From NCBI RefSeq assembly GCF_041380235.1, contig NZ_JBGIYY010000001.1, positions 310,001-374,000 on the forward strand: DNA of 64,000 nt. Reading direction: 5' to 3'. The notes under the pieces were generated by a model, which was not told the DNA's origin, ran no database searches, and worked only from the letters and a program-made list of their open reading frames with translations. This stretch comes from Glaciecola sp041380235. Its GTDB lineage: Bacteria; Pseudomonadota; Gammaproteobacteria; Enterobacterales; Alteromonadaceae. Made by a program: the position numbers and the translations under genes. Below are positions 51,951 to 60,690 of the stretch, piece after piece; the first letter of the stretch is position 1; each line of letters begins with the position of its first letter.

Positions 51951-52802
51951 ATTCATACAAGATTATCAGAAAACGCAAACTCATTTGTTTATCGCCAACT
52001 GTCAGATCTAATCGAGCTAGACGCTTCGCATTTAGATCACGACATTGCATTTATAGATAGGCTTAAAGCGGCGCATCTCAATGATTTAAAAGCGCTTAAC
52101 GCGCAAAATTTAAAGCATCGTTTTGTCGACCAAGACAGCTTGAGTGACGAACGATATTACGAGCAGATTATTTTTCAGGATAAAATAATACCGACTCGAA
52201 ATGGCAGTTTGCATGACTACTTTAATGGCCTGATGTGGTTAAGGTATCCCAACACCAAGGCATATCTAAATTCGCTACATTGGCAGGATATCGAACAATT
52301 AGGTCATCGGCAACGTTCACCGGCACGAGACAGGATCACGCATTTTGATGAATGCGGGCTGGTATTGGTGACGGATATTCCTGAGTTGAAAGAGAGGATA
52401 GCCGCTCACGATTGGCAATGGTTATTTGTTGAAAACAGACAGCGTTGGTTCTCACCAAAAAATGGCATTATGCCCCTACATTTTGGTCATGCGAATTTAG
52501 AAATGCTTTGCAAACCATTTATCGGCTTAACGGCGAAAGTTCTCACTATTGAAGACCCAGAAGCGTTGCATTTGACGTGTGCTATTCAAGCCGCAAATAT
52601 GTCATCGATCAACCATTTTAAGACTTTTCAGAAGCTTGACTTAACTTTGTTGCAGTGCTTACAGGAGCATCGGATATTTGCACAAAAAGGCAGGCTACTT
52701 CCACTGCCTTTGTTGGGCATTCCGGGGTGGCATAATGCAGCCCAAGATGCTGCCTTTTACGCAAATAAGGACTACTTTATGCCACACAGGTCAATGCGTT
52801 AA
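51951..52802 (+). CDS. DUF3025-family protein, apparent non-canonical start
   Basis: The conserved part begins around 52150 with RYYEQIIFQDKIIPTRN and continues SLHDYFNGLMWLRYPNTKAYLNSLH, FDECGLVLV and GHANLEMLCKPFIGLTAK, as in DUF3025 proteins. The same frame stays open upstream to a TAG at 51924 and encodes plausible family sequence (FVYRQLSDLIELD, DRLKAAHLNDLKALN), yet it has no ATG, GTG or TTG before TTG 52140. ATT at 51951 lies nine bases after AAGG (51938-51941) and is taken as a tentative start (283 residues); TTG 52140 would give 220 residues lacking the N-terminus. A sequencing error is also possible. Function unknown. Confidence 0.6.
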   Translation: MHTRLSENANSFVYRQLSDLIELDASHLDHDIAFIDRLKAAHLNDLKALNAQNLKHRFVDQDSLSDERYYEQIIFQDKIIPTRNGSLHDYFNGLMWLRYPNTKAYLNSLHWQDIEQLGHRQRSPARDRITHFDECGLVLVTDIPELKERIAAHDWQWLFVENRQRWFSPKNGIMPLHFGHANLEMLCKPFIGLTAKVLTIEDPEALHLTCAIQAANMSSINHFKTFQKLDLTLLQCLQEHRIFAQKGRLLPLPLLGIPGWHNAAQDAAFYANKDYFMPHRSMR

Positions 52803-52839
52803 ATCCCTGCGGTTTAGATGTGCTTCGCGTTTACTATGC

Positions 52840-53574
52840 TTACATTAAATATAAGAAAGTTAGGGTCCAAATCAGCGTATTTGGAATGGCGGCTACTACA
52901 ATCGCTTTGGTCATACTGAAGTTCGTCCAAGAGTTCAAACAAATGGCTGCAAGCATCATTGTCCAAAATGTATCAAGGCGAATTGAACTTAACATGCCAT
53001 ACCATTTGTCGGTCATTTCGGTGCCAAAAGCGAAGGCAACAGACAGCGGTGCGAGAGCTGATTGACTGATTTCGGTGCCCGCTTCTTGAGTCATGAGATA
53101 TAAGCAAGCTAATAAGGCGTTAATAATTGACGGCATTGCCATCCACCACGTAGCGCCATACCAGTCAGTAAATCCATGTATGCTTTTTTCGTCGTTTCTT
53201 GTCCAAAGGGTAAAATAACCAGCAAGCAGCACCATGAAAATAGGCACACCTAATGCGATGGATAGCAGAGTGATGAGTTGCGTCATTCCAAACGTTATGT
53301 TGTTTGACAAGGCCTCTATTTCAGCGGGACTACCTTCGGGCGACTGCATAGTAGCAAGGGCCACGCGGTACCATTCGAAATCAACAATATTAAAATGCAA
53401 ATAAACGGGCACTGCCGACACCGCCAGCACTAAAATAAATGGTATCCAGGACCAATTGTCCTTTACTGATAAAGCATTGAACACAGCTCTAGGATGATAA
53501 AAAATTTCGCTGGCGGCTTGCAATGGATTGCTAACCGTTAAATTTGTTTCCGATTGTGGCGTGGATTCCTGCAT
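52840..53574 (-). CDS. YIP1-family inner-membrane protein
   Basis: A 244-residue protein with five hydrophobic segments. The N-terminal part has ASEIFYHPRAVFNALSVKDNWSWIPFILVL, the typical entry to the Yip1 domain in bacteria, followed by helices containing YFTLWTRNDEKSIHGFTDWYGATWW. Bacterial members have no proven function. It is divergent from the ABC exporter genes and convergent with DUF3025. No operon partner is present. Confidence 0.78.
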   Translation of the reverse strand: MQESTPQSETNLTVSNPLQAASEIFYHPRAVFNALSVKDNWSWIPFILVLAVSAVPVYLHFNIVDFEWYRVALATMQSPEGSPAEIEALSNNITFGMTQLITLLSIALGVPIFMVLLAGYFTLWTRNDEKSIHGFTDWYGATWWMAMPSIINALLACLYLMTQEAGTEISQSALAPLSVAFAFGTEMTDKWYGMLSSIRLDTFWTMMLAAICLNSWTNFSMTKAIVVAAIPNTLIWTLTFLYLM

Positions 53575-53860
53575 GAAATATCTCTCCTTGTGCTACTTAC
53601 TCTACGGTAAGCAATATTGCCAAAATATTAGTTTAATTGCCTTAACAATTACCTTATCAATAAGCTTGTATCTCTATGTCAATCATTATGAAGGCCTTTC
53701 AGCAATTACTCAATACGGTACTTTGGTTGGGTTTTTTATTTGTGAGCTTGTATTTGTCATGTTTTGAAACAAAAATAGCGCATTGCGATCATGAAAATGG
53801 GTCGATTATCAAAGATGAATAGCTTAAGCTAGCGCAGCATTGCACCGAAGAGACACTGAT

Positions 53861-54646
53861 ATGATTGAGATTTCTGGATTAGCGAAAAAATTTAAAGTCG
53901 AAAATCCCAAGAAACTTAGCGAACAAGACAAAAAAGATCCTCGCCTCGAGGGTCGTTTTTTTCATTCTGTTAAAAATGTGAGTCTGCGCTGTGACAAAGG
54001 CGAAGTGTTAGCGCTCTTGGGACCTAACGGTGCGGGCAAAACCACGACACTTCGCTTGCTGTCAACTGCATTGCAGGCCGATGCGGGTAGCATGCTGATT
54101 AATGGTATTGACGTAATTAAGGACCCTGTAAGCGCGCGCAAAAAAATTGGTTTTTTGTCGGGGACCACAGGCCTATATGGACGTTTAACAGGAAGAGAGA
54201 ATATCGCATATTTTGGCCGTCTGAATGGCATGAGCGAGCAACAAATAGAAGAACGGATTGCGATCATTGCTGACAAGCTTGATATGCATTCATTTTTAGA
54301 TCGTCGCAGCGAGAACTTTTCGACCGGCATGAAGCAAAAAACCTCAATTGCGCGAGCCGTCATCCATAGTCCGGCGGTAGTGGTGCTCGACGAGCCGACG
54401 ACCGGCTTAGATATTATGGCGGCAAAAACCGTCATTGATTTCATCAATGATTTAAAATCCCAATCTGTACCGGTTATATTTTCTACTCATCATTTAGAAG
54501 AAGTAACCGAACTGTGTGACAGAGTCACCGTTATTGATTATGGTGAAACCAGTTTTGACGGCACGTTAGAGGCATTTAAAGCACTCTCAACTCAAGGCCT
54601 GCACGCTTCATTTATGGCCAGTTTAAAACAAGGAGTTGCCGTGTAA
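53861..54646 (+). CDS. natA: ABC exporter ATP-binding protein, NatA-like
   Basis: A 261-residue ATPase. Walker A is LLGPNGAGKTTTL (about residues 53-65), the signature is ENFSTGMKQKTSIARA and Walker B VVVLDEPTTGLD. An insert after the first strand (NPKKLSEQDKKDPRLEGRFFHSVKNV) is characteristic of NatA-like sodium-export ATPases. ATG 53861 is chosen over an upstream ATG since the domain begins MIEISGLAKKF. The stop overlaps the permease start by one base. Sodium export is inferred from family resemblance; the substrate is not proven. Confidence 0.85.
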   Translation: MIEISGLAKKFKVENPKKLSEQDKKDPRLEGRFFHSVKNVSLRCDKGEVLALLGPNGAGKTTTLRLLSTALQADAGSMLINGIDVIKDPVSARKKIGFLSGTTGLYGRLTGRENIAYFGRLNGMSEQQIEERIAIIADKLDMHSFLDRRSENFSTGMKQKTSIARAVIHSPAVVVLDEPTTGLDIMAAKTVIDFINDLKSQSVPVIFSTHHLEEVTELCDRVTVIDYGETSFDGTLEAFKALSTQGLHASFMASLKQGVAV

Positions 54647-55851
54647 TGTGGTTAGTATTTAAAAAAGAAATATTAGAATTGTTGCGTGATCGCAAAACCC
54701 TGTTTTTTATGGTTGCTCTTCCCATCGTGGTGTTTCCACTACTCTTTGGCGGCGCAATTTATTTTACCTCCCAAGCAATGTCAGAAGCGCAAACTAAAAC
54801 CCTGAGCTATGCGATCGTGGGCAAGCAGTTTGCTCCTGATTTAGTGTCAGAGTTTAAAACCGTCGAAAACTTAGATTTAAAAGAGCTGCCAGTAGGCACA
54901 GACACTGAAGAGCAACTTAAGGCTGCCGTCAAAAATGGCAGTTTTGATTTTATAATCGCAATACCAGAAAATTACAGCGCTAACATTGAAAACAGTGGTC
55001 AAATTGTCTTCAAAATCTATTTGAATGATGCTGAGTTAAATAGCGTGCAGTCGCGGCTGAGTCAAATTATTGATACCTTCGAAATGCAATATCAGCGCGA
55101 AGCCTTTGCTCGCTTGGGAATGGATGAAACCCAGCAAAAAACCTTGCTCGACCCCATGATCATTGAAAAAGTCAATGTTGCCGACGAGCGAGAAAAGGTC
55201 GGTGCAATGATTGGCGGAATGATCCCCTATATTCTGTTTTTACTTTGCCTGCAGGGCGCGATGCTGCCGGCTGCCGACATTGGCGCTGGCGAGAAAGAGC
55301 GCGGCACCCTTGAAACCCTATTATTATCGCCGATTAGCCGCACTGATATTGTAATGGGCAAGTTTTTGACTATCGCTACCGCTGGTGGCGTATCTGCTCT
55401 GGTCACTGTGTTGAGTATGGCGATTTGGAGCGTGATTTTAAGTCAAGGCATGGCAATTAGTTTTGTGAGCAATTTTATGGCCTCTATCGGCTTGTTGGAT
55501 GTAGCCTTAGTTTTCTTAATGTTAGTGCCTATCGTGTCAATGTTTGCAGCGATCTTGCTGTCATTGTCGATTTATGCGCGCTCCTACAAAGAAGCGCAAG
55601 GATATATGACGCCTTTGGTATTTGTGGTTATTGTTCCCGTTATTATTGCGGCAGTGCCCGGCATTGAGCTTAAAGGCATTTGGGCGTGGATACCGCTGAC
55701 CAATGTCGCGTTGGCGATTAAAGAGTTAATAAAAGGCACGATGGACTACCTGCAATTGTTTGCTATCTTCGGTTCGTCGGTGATAATAGCCGGAGCACTT
55801 ATCGCGTTTTGCGTGTATTGGTTTAAACAAGAAAAAGTGCTTTTCCGATAG
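54646..55851 (+). CDS. natB: ABC exporter permease, NatB-like
   Basis: A 401-residue ABC-2-type permease. One N-terminal helix (FFMVALPIVVFPLLFGGAIYF) follows the cytosolic start VFKKEILELLRDRKTL. A periplasmic loop of about 150 residues is next, then five C-terminal helices with GAGEKERGTLETLLLSPISRTDIVMGKF, the conserved ABC-2 coupling segment. It pairs with the ATPase upstream. NatAB exports sodium in Bacillus; here the same layout suggests sodium or organic solute efflux. Confidence 0.87.
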   Translation: MWLVFKKEILELLRDRKTLFFMVALPIVVFPLLFGGAIYFTSQAMSEAQTKTLSYAIVGKQFAPDLVSEFKTVENLDLKELPVGTDTEEQLKAAVKNGSFDFIIAIPENYSANIENSGQIVFKIYLNDAELNSVQSRLSQIIDTFEMQYQREAFARLGMDETQQKTLLDPMIIEKVNVADEREKVGAMIGGMIPYILFLLCLQGAMLPAADIGAGEKERGTLETLLLSPISRTDIVMGKFLTIATAGGVSALVTVLSMAIWSVILSQGMAISFVSNFMASIGLLDVALVFLMLVPIVSMFAAILLSLSIYARSYKEAQGYMTPLVFVVIVPVIIAAVPGIELKGIWAWIPLTNVALAIKELIKGTMDYLQLFAIFGSSVIIAGALIAFCVYWFKQEKVLFR

Positions 55852-55955
55852 CCGTAATACGATTCAATTTTCGCTCGTGATAGTGAGATGTCGAGCCAAG
55901 GTTTGATACCAATGCCGCATTTCCACGCGCCACTACCTATACAGGTTGACGATAC

Positions 55956-57872
55956 ATGACAGCAGTAACTGATTTTTTTGACGAAGAGGGTGCACTCGCG
56001 TCGATTATTCAGGGATATAAAGTGCGTCAACCCCAAGTGGACCTGTCGAATGCGATAGCCGAAGCAATCGCCACCCAGTCTACCTTAATTGCAGAAGCGG
56101 GCACCGGCACGGGTAAAACCTTTGCTTATTTAGTGCCTGCGCTGTTATCAAAGAAAAAAGTCATTATCTCTACGGGAACTAAGAATCTTCAAGAGCAGCT
56201 ATTTACGCGTGATTTACCTCTCATTAAAAACGCCATCGATAAAACGCAAGACGCGGCCTTGCTAAAAGGCCGTTCCAACTATCTATGCCTGCAACGTTTA
56301 AGATTAAATGGCGGTGAGCATATTCGCTTAGAGAAAGAGACGTTAAACGAATATAGCATTATCAAAAAATGGAGCACTACTACTAATACCGGTGATATTG
56401 GCGAGATTTCGGCTTTGCCAGATAATGCGAAAGTCATACCTTTAGTTACCTCGACGGTGGACAATTGTTTAGGCAAAGACTGCTCAGATTACCAAGACTG
56501 CTATCTATTCAAAGCGCGTAAAAAAGCCATGGAAGCCGATGTCATTGTGGTTAATCATCATCTTTTTTTTGCTGACTTAGCCTTAAAAGAAGGAGGCTTT
56601 GGAGAGTTAATACCTGAAGTCGACTTAGTAGTATTTGATGAAGCACACTTGATCCCAGACATTGCCAGTGAGTATTTTGGCGAGGCCATATCTAGTCGCC
56701 AGCTCGATGACTTATTATCAGACATGGGTAAGCAGCAGCGAGTGAGTTTAAAAGATGCAGATCAAATTCATCAGGTAGCCGAAAAAACGCGCCAGCTGAT
56801 TGCTGATTTACGCATGCAGTTTGATATTGACCCTAAGCGCGGTGATTGGGATGAGGCAATAAGGTCAAAGCATCTGCTGCCGATGCTCGAACAAATTCAC
56901 GGGCAGTTAAAACAGCTTTTAACGGTCTTAGAAGTGCACTCAAGCCGAGATAAAGACATCGACCAGTACGCAGAAAAACTATTGGGCATGACTGAAACCT
57001 TTTATCGTTTGATGGACACCAATACCCCAGATGTTAGCTATTGGTTTGAGACAACCCGTAGACACATTGTTTTGCATATCACGCCGCTCAGCATTGCTGA
57101 TAAATTCTCAAAGATTGTCAGTAAAAGTGATGCTGGCTGGGTATTTACATCAGCTACACTGGCTGTGAACAATTCATTTGAACATTACCAGCAGTTGATG
57201 GGTTTGCAGAACGCAAGGACCATTGAAATGGAAAGTCCATTTGACTATCCGAATCAGGCCATGCTTTGTGTACCTCGATATTTGCCTGAACCGCATGAGC
57301 GCAGCATCGCTAAACATTTAGTCGACATATCAGTGCGTTTAATTGCAGCGGCAAAAGGCAGGGCATTTATTCTGTTTACCAGCCATCATATGATGCGAGA
57401 GGTTGCCCGGCAGGTCAGAGATTTACAAGATTCACCTATTTTAGTGCAGGGTGAGAGTACAAAAACCAGCTTATTAGCGCAGTTTAAGTCAGAGCAAGAC
57501 GCTGCTTTATTTGCAACCGGTTCATTCTGGGAAGGCATCGACGTTAAAGGAGACGCTCTGCTGTGTGTTATGATCGATAAATTACCGTTTGCGTCACCCG
57601 ATGATCCTTTATTGCAGGCGCGCATAAAAGACTGCAAGAATAAAGGTGGTAATGCCTTTGCTAACATTCAGATCCCGCAAGCGGTAATTGCACTCAAGCA
57701 AGGTGCCGGAAGATTAATTCGTGACAGTGAAGACAGAGGCGTTTTAGTGATTTGTGATAATCGTTTACTCACCAAGCAGTATGGTCAAACATTTATCGCC
57801 AGTCTGCCACCTATGCGCCGCACTCGCTCCTTAGACAAGGTGTGCGAGTTTTTAGAAGAGATAGAAGACTAG
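55956..57872 (+). CDS. yoaA: DinG-family Fe-S DNA helicase YoaA
   Basis: A 638-residue superfamily 2 XPD-like helicase. Walker A is AEAGTGTGKTFAYLVP (about residue 46), the DEAH box is LVVFDEAHLIPD, and the four Fe-S cysteines occur in NYLCLQR, VDNCLGKDCSDYQDC. Motif VI is QGAGRLIRD. YoaA interacts with the chi subunit of polymerase III in E. coli and assists repair of blocked forks. The yoaA-tsaB order is conserved with E. coli; the two genes are adjacent with no gap. Confidence 0.94.
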   Translation: MTAVTDFFDEEGALASIIQGYKVRQPQVDLSNAIAEAIATQSTLIAEAGTGTGKTFAYLVPALLSKKKVIISTGTKNLQEQLFTRDLPLIKNAIDKTQDAALLKGRSNYLCLQRLRLNGGEHIRLEKETLNEYSIIKKWSTTTNTGDIGEISALPDNAKVIPLVTSTVDNCLGKDCSDYQDCYLFKARKKAMEADVIVVNHHLFFADLALKEGGFGELIPEVDLVVFDEAHLIPDIASEYFGEAISSRQLDDLLSDMGKQQRVSLKDADQIHQVAEKTRQLIADLRMQFDIDPKRGDWDEAIRSKHLLPMLEQIHGQLKQLLTVLEVHSSRDKDIDQYAEKLLGMTETFYRLMDTNTPDVSYWFETTRRHIVLHITPLSIADKFSKIVSKSDAGWVFTSATLAVNNSFEHYQQLMGLQNARTIEMESPFDYPNQAMLCVPRYLPEPHERSIAKHLVDISVRLIAAAKGRAFILFTSHHMMREVARQVRDLQDSPILVQGESTKTSLLAQFKSEQDAALFATGSFWEGIDVKGDALLCVMIDKLPFASPDDPLLQARIKDCKNKGGNAFANIQIPQAVIALKQGAGRLIRDSEDRGVLVICDNRLLTKQYGQTFIASLPPMRRTRSLDKVCEFLEEIED

Positions 57873-58565
57873 ATGAAGATACTTTGCATAGACACTGCCA
57901 CTGAGGCCTGTAGCGCAGCACTTTTACTTGACGATACCAGAGACGGTATTTTCGAAATATGCCCTCAGCAGCAAAGCCAACGCATACTGCCGATGATAGA
58001 TGAGCTGTTAACGCGAAACAATATCAAGTTAAGTCAGTTGGATGCTATCGCCTATGGCCGAGGGCCGGGTAGTTTTACCGGCGTTCGTATTGCCAGCAGC
58101 ACCATTCAAGGCTTAGCCCTCGGCAGTGACTTGCCCGTGTTAGAAATTTCTACCCTCGCGGCGATGGCGCAGGAGAACTTTGAGCGCTTTGGGGTAAAAC
58201 AAACCCTCGCGCTCATAGATGCGCGCATGAGCGAAGTGTATTGCGGTGATTATCAGATCAATGAAAATGGTGTTGCCTGTTCAGTTGCGGATGAGTCAGT
58301 GCTTCCGCCTGCCGATGTTAAAGCCATCCTTGCGAAACACCGTAGCGAAGAAAGCTATGTAGGAACCGGTTTTCATGCGTATTCACAGGAATTAGGGATA
58401 CAATTGCAATCAGATGCGTTAGCTGTAAACTATCCGAACGCAGAGTTTATGCTATCTCTTGCACTGTCACAGTATAAAAGTCATCAACGGGTGTCGGTTG
58501 AGAATGTTCAGCCGGTGTATTTACGCGATAAGGTGACATGGAAGAAATTGCCAAATAGAGAATAA
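57873..58565 (+). CDS. tsaB: tRNA N6-threonylcarbamoyladenosine complex subunit TsaB
   Basis: A 230-residue ASKHA-fold protein. It starts MKILCIDTATEACSAALL, and YGRGPGSFTGVRIASSTIQGLALG (about residues 63-86) is the signature shared with TsaD. TsaB heterodimerises with TsaD for t6A at position 37 of ANN-decoding tRNAs. It starts directly after the yoaA stop. An unknown small gene follows two bases after its stop. Confidence 0.95.
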   Translation: MKILCIDTATEACSAALLLDDTRDGIFEICPQQQSQRILPMIDELLTRNNIKLSQLDAIAYGRGPGSFTGVRIASSTIQGLALGSDLPVLEISTLAAMAQENFERFGVKQTLALIDARMSEVYCGDYQINENGVACSVADESVLPPADVKAILAKHRSEESYVGTGFHAYSQELGIQLQSDALAVNYPNAEFMLSLALSQYKSHQRVSVENVQPVYLRDKVTWKKLPNRE

Positions 58566-58567
58566 AT

Positions 58568-58873
58568 ATGGAAAGTATTTCGAGTACGCAAAAAAACCTA
58601 TTTATCAACAGCGATGCCGGCAATGGGCAAAAACCGACTGTTAACCATGCAAATGGTGATGCCGCAGAACAACAGCCGCCGCTAAAAAAGCATGTTGTCA
58701 AAACCGGTTCACAGCAGACAATGGCTGATGCTGAGGCGATTTTTTCGCGCGCCAACAGTTATGCAGATGTCTCTGCTAAAGTTCAAAAAAACTTACAGGC
58801 CTATGAGACTGTAGAGCTTTCGCAAAAGCGGGAGGCGGTCAGTAAGTTAATGGGTGTCGACATTTACGCTTAA
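58568..58873 (+). CDS. conserved-looking small protein, unknown function
   Basis: A 101-residue hydrophilic protein, with a low-complexity N-terminal half (NLFINSDAGNGQKPTVNH, QQPPLKK) and a predicted helical C-terminal half (MADAEAIFSRANSYADVSAKVQKNLQAYETVELSQKREAVSKLMGVDIYA). No signal or membrane segment. It starts two bases after tsaB and so sits within the yoaA-tsaB-slp unit, where E. coli has no gene. The C-terminus resembles flagellar or secretion chaperone helices in style only; I do not recognise a family. Confidence 0.6.
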   Translation: MESISSTQKNLFINSDAGNGQKPTVNHANGDAAEQQPPLKKHVVKTGSQQTMADAEAIFSRANSYADVSAKVQKNLQAYETVELSQKREAVSKLMGVDIYA

Positions 58874-58983
58874 ATGTTTACACCTTATGCCTGCCCATAA
58901 TTTATGCGTATGGAACTTTCGCAACGCGCGAATTGTCTCAACGCCGATGACTACATTAGTTCAATTATCATAGAGGTCGCATC

Positions 58984-59688
58984 GTGAATAGAGTCTTAAT
59001 TATCATGTTTGCAGGACTGCTGTTAAGCGGATGCGCTTCGGTGCCCGAGCAAATTAAAATTCCTGAAAATGCGGTATTAGTGCCGTTTAATCAAATTATC
59101 AACAACCCAGAAGCGGTCAGTGCTATTGGTGAAAAAGCCCGATGGGGCGGTCGTATAGTCAGCGTACAAAATAAGCAAAAAGTTTCCGAAATCGAGGTTA
59201 TATTTTTTCCCGAGGCTAGTAACGGTAAGCCCAAAACTGGCGAAGAGAGTCCAGGAAGATTTAAAGCGGTAGTTCCGGGGTTTGTAGACCCATTGGTGTT
59301 TGAAAAAGACCGATTAATCACAATTGTAGGCGAAGTTGCAACTTCTGAAACGGGTATTATTGGTGAACAAAACTACACCTATCCCACGCTCAGCGCGGTA
59401 GGCTACTTTATGTGGCAACAGACTTCAGATGTGCAAGTGCAAAACATTGGCTATGATCCGTTTTTGTTTGGCATGCCGTTTCATAACCGTGGTTGGAGCA
59501 CTTGGTATAACCCTTGGCATTCAGGGTTTCATAGCTCTAGAGTCCGCGTAATCCGAAATAACGGACATTCTCAGGGTAGCAGGGTAGAGCGCTCTAGAGG
59601 CTCGTCGAGCTCTAGCTCAAACTCAAACCGTCAACCTTCGTCGGCGCAAAGAACAACGCCTTCACAGCCTGCGACACAACAGCGCTAG
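58984..59688 (+). CDS. Slp-family outer-membrane lipoprotein with Ser-rich tail
   Basis: A 234-residue lipoprotein: signal with lipobox LLSGC (Cys 17). The Slp domain follows, with RWGGRIVSVQNKQKVSEIEVIFFP, SPGRFKAVVPGFVDPLVFEKDRLITIVGEV and IIGEQNYTYPTLSAVGY. After residue 150 comes an aromatic stretch (GMPFHNRGWSTWYNPWHSGFHS) and then a Ser/Gln/Thr-rich tail of some 35 residues, longer than E. coli Slp or YeaY. Slp proteins are acid- or stationary-phase-induced outer-membrane lipoproteins. It starts at GTG. E. coli has yeaY at the same place. Confidence 0.88.
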   Translation: MNRVLIIMFAGLLLSGCASVPEQIKIPENAVLVPFNQIINNPEAVSAIGEKARWGGRIVSVQNKQKVSEIEVIFFPEASNGKPKTGEESPGRFKAVVPGFVDPLVFEKDRLITIVGEVATSETGIIGEQNYTYPTLSAVGYFMWQQTSDVQVQNIGYDPFLFGMPFHNRGWSTWYNPWHSGFHSSRVRVIRNNGHSQGSRVERSRGSSSSSSNSNRQPSSAQRTTPSQPATQQR

Positions 59689-59690
59689 AC

Positions 59691-60539
59691 ATGGTTGATA
59701 CGCAACTAGAAGAAATTACTCTTTTAAATGGGCGAATAAGTGCATTGCAAAGCGGTAAAGGTAAGTCATCACCGCTATTATTTGTTCACGGCTATTTAGA
59801 CAATGCAAATAGCTTTGCCGAAATTATACCTTTGTTGCCGTCCTACCACTGCGTGGCTATCGACCTGCCCGGTCATGGTAAGTCTGCCCATCGAAGTCTA
59901 GATGCGCATTATCATCTCAGCGACTACGTTCACGATCTATATTGCCTGATTTCAGAAAATAGTTGGAATGATGTCACCTTAGTGGGGCATTCTTTAGGCG
60001 GTATTTTGTCTACGATCCTCGCGGCGTGTTTTCCTGAATTGATAAAACAAGTCATCAGTATCGAGAGCTTTGGGCCGCTAACTGAGCCAGAATTTACTAG
60101 CACAAAGCAGCTGCGTCAAAGCATGATCAGTCGCCAATTAGCAGATAAACCCATTAAGCAACCGGAGTCACTGGCGAGCATTGTGGCATCTCGACTGCGC
60201 GTGAGCGACATGCAGGCTGCCCATGCAGAGCTTATCTTGACTCGCAACACAGAACTTGTAAATGGACAGTTGCAGTGGCGAACGGATAAACGCTTACGCA
60301 CCAAATCGGCCCTCAGACTGAGCTCTAGTCAAGCTTTGGATTTGCTTGAGAATATTCAGTGTCCCTATCATGTTGTGCTCGGGAGCGAGGGCTTTAAAAA
60401 AGTAAAACGTCTTTTTACTCACCGTAGTACAATATTTAAGCAATTACACTGTATTGAGTTAGCCGGCGGTCATCACGTGCATATGGAACAAACAGAGGCA
60501 ATCGCAACATACATAGAGAATACTCTCAAAAGTCATTAA
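59691..60539 (+). CDS. alpha/beta hydrolase
   Basis: A 282-residue cytoplasmic hydrolase. LLFVHGYLDNANSF holds the oxyanion loop, LVGHSLGGILSTILA the nucleophile elbow with Ser (about residue 104), and AGGHHVHMEQTEA the catalytic histidine near the end. The family includes esterases, thioesterases and haloalkane-type enzymes; the substrate is unknown. It starts two bases after the slp stop and ends before fadD, so a lipid-linked role is conceivable. Confidence 0.82.
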   Translation: MVDTQLEEITLLNGRISALQSGKGKSSPLLFVHGYLDNANSFAEIIPLLPSYHCVAIDLPGHGKSAHRSLDAHYHLSDYVHDLYCLISENSWNDVTLVGHSLGGILSTILAACFPELIKQVISIESFGPLTEPEFTSTKQLRQSMISRQLADKPIKQPESLASIVASRLRVSDMQAAHAELILTRNTELVNGQLQWRTDKRLRTKSALRLSSSQALDLLENIQCPYHVVLGSEGFKKVKRLFTHRSTIFKQLHCIELAGGHHVHMEQTEAIATYIENTLKSH

Positions 60540-60622
60540 ATTAAGCTTGGTAAGATGTTTTCATGGAATGATACGTTTCATTTTTTCGCATACTCCTTTA
60601 GTATTACGATTACGCTTTTCCT

Positions 60623-60637
60623 AATGGTTTGACCATT
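60623..60637. promoter_or_regulatory. FadR-like palindrome upstream of fadD
   Basis: AATGGTTTGACCATT is a perfect 6-3-6 inverted repeat containing TGGT...GACCA, which overlaps the FadR operator core (TGGTCNGACCA) at most positions. It lies 54 bases before the fadD GTG. Confidence 0.5.
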
Positions 60638-60690
60638 CACTCAAGATGTGATGCACGCCATGCAATCAATCGATTTTGTAGGATGTTTTT

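Noticed and set aside
53573..53767. Hydrophobic open frame (from ATG 53573) between YIP1 and natA
   Set aside because: It starts inside the YIP1 5' end, lacks a ribosome site, has unusual AT-rich composition and no family resemblance; probably spacer.
55852..55955. SOS box before yoaA, a DinG relative
   Set aside because: TATACAGG is present but no CTGT lies eight bases before ACAG.
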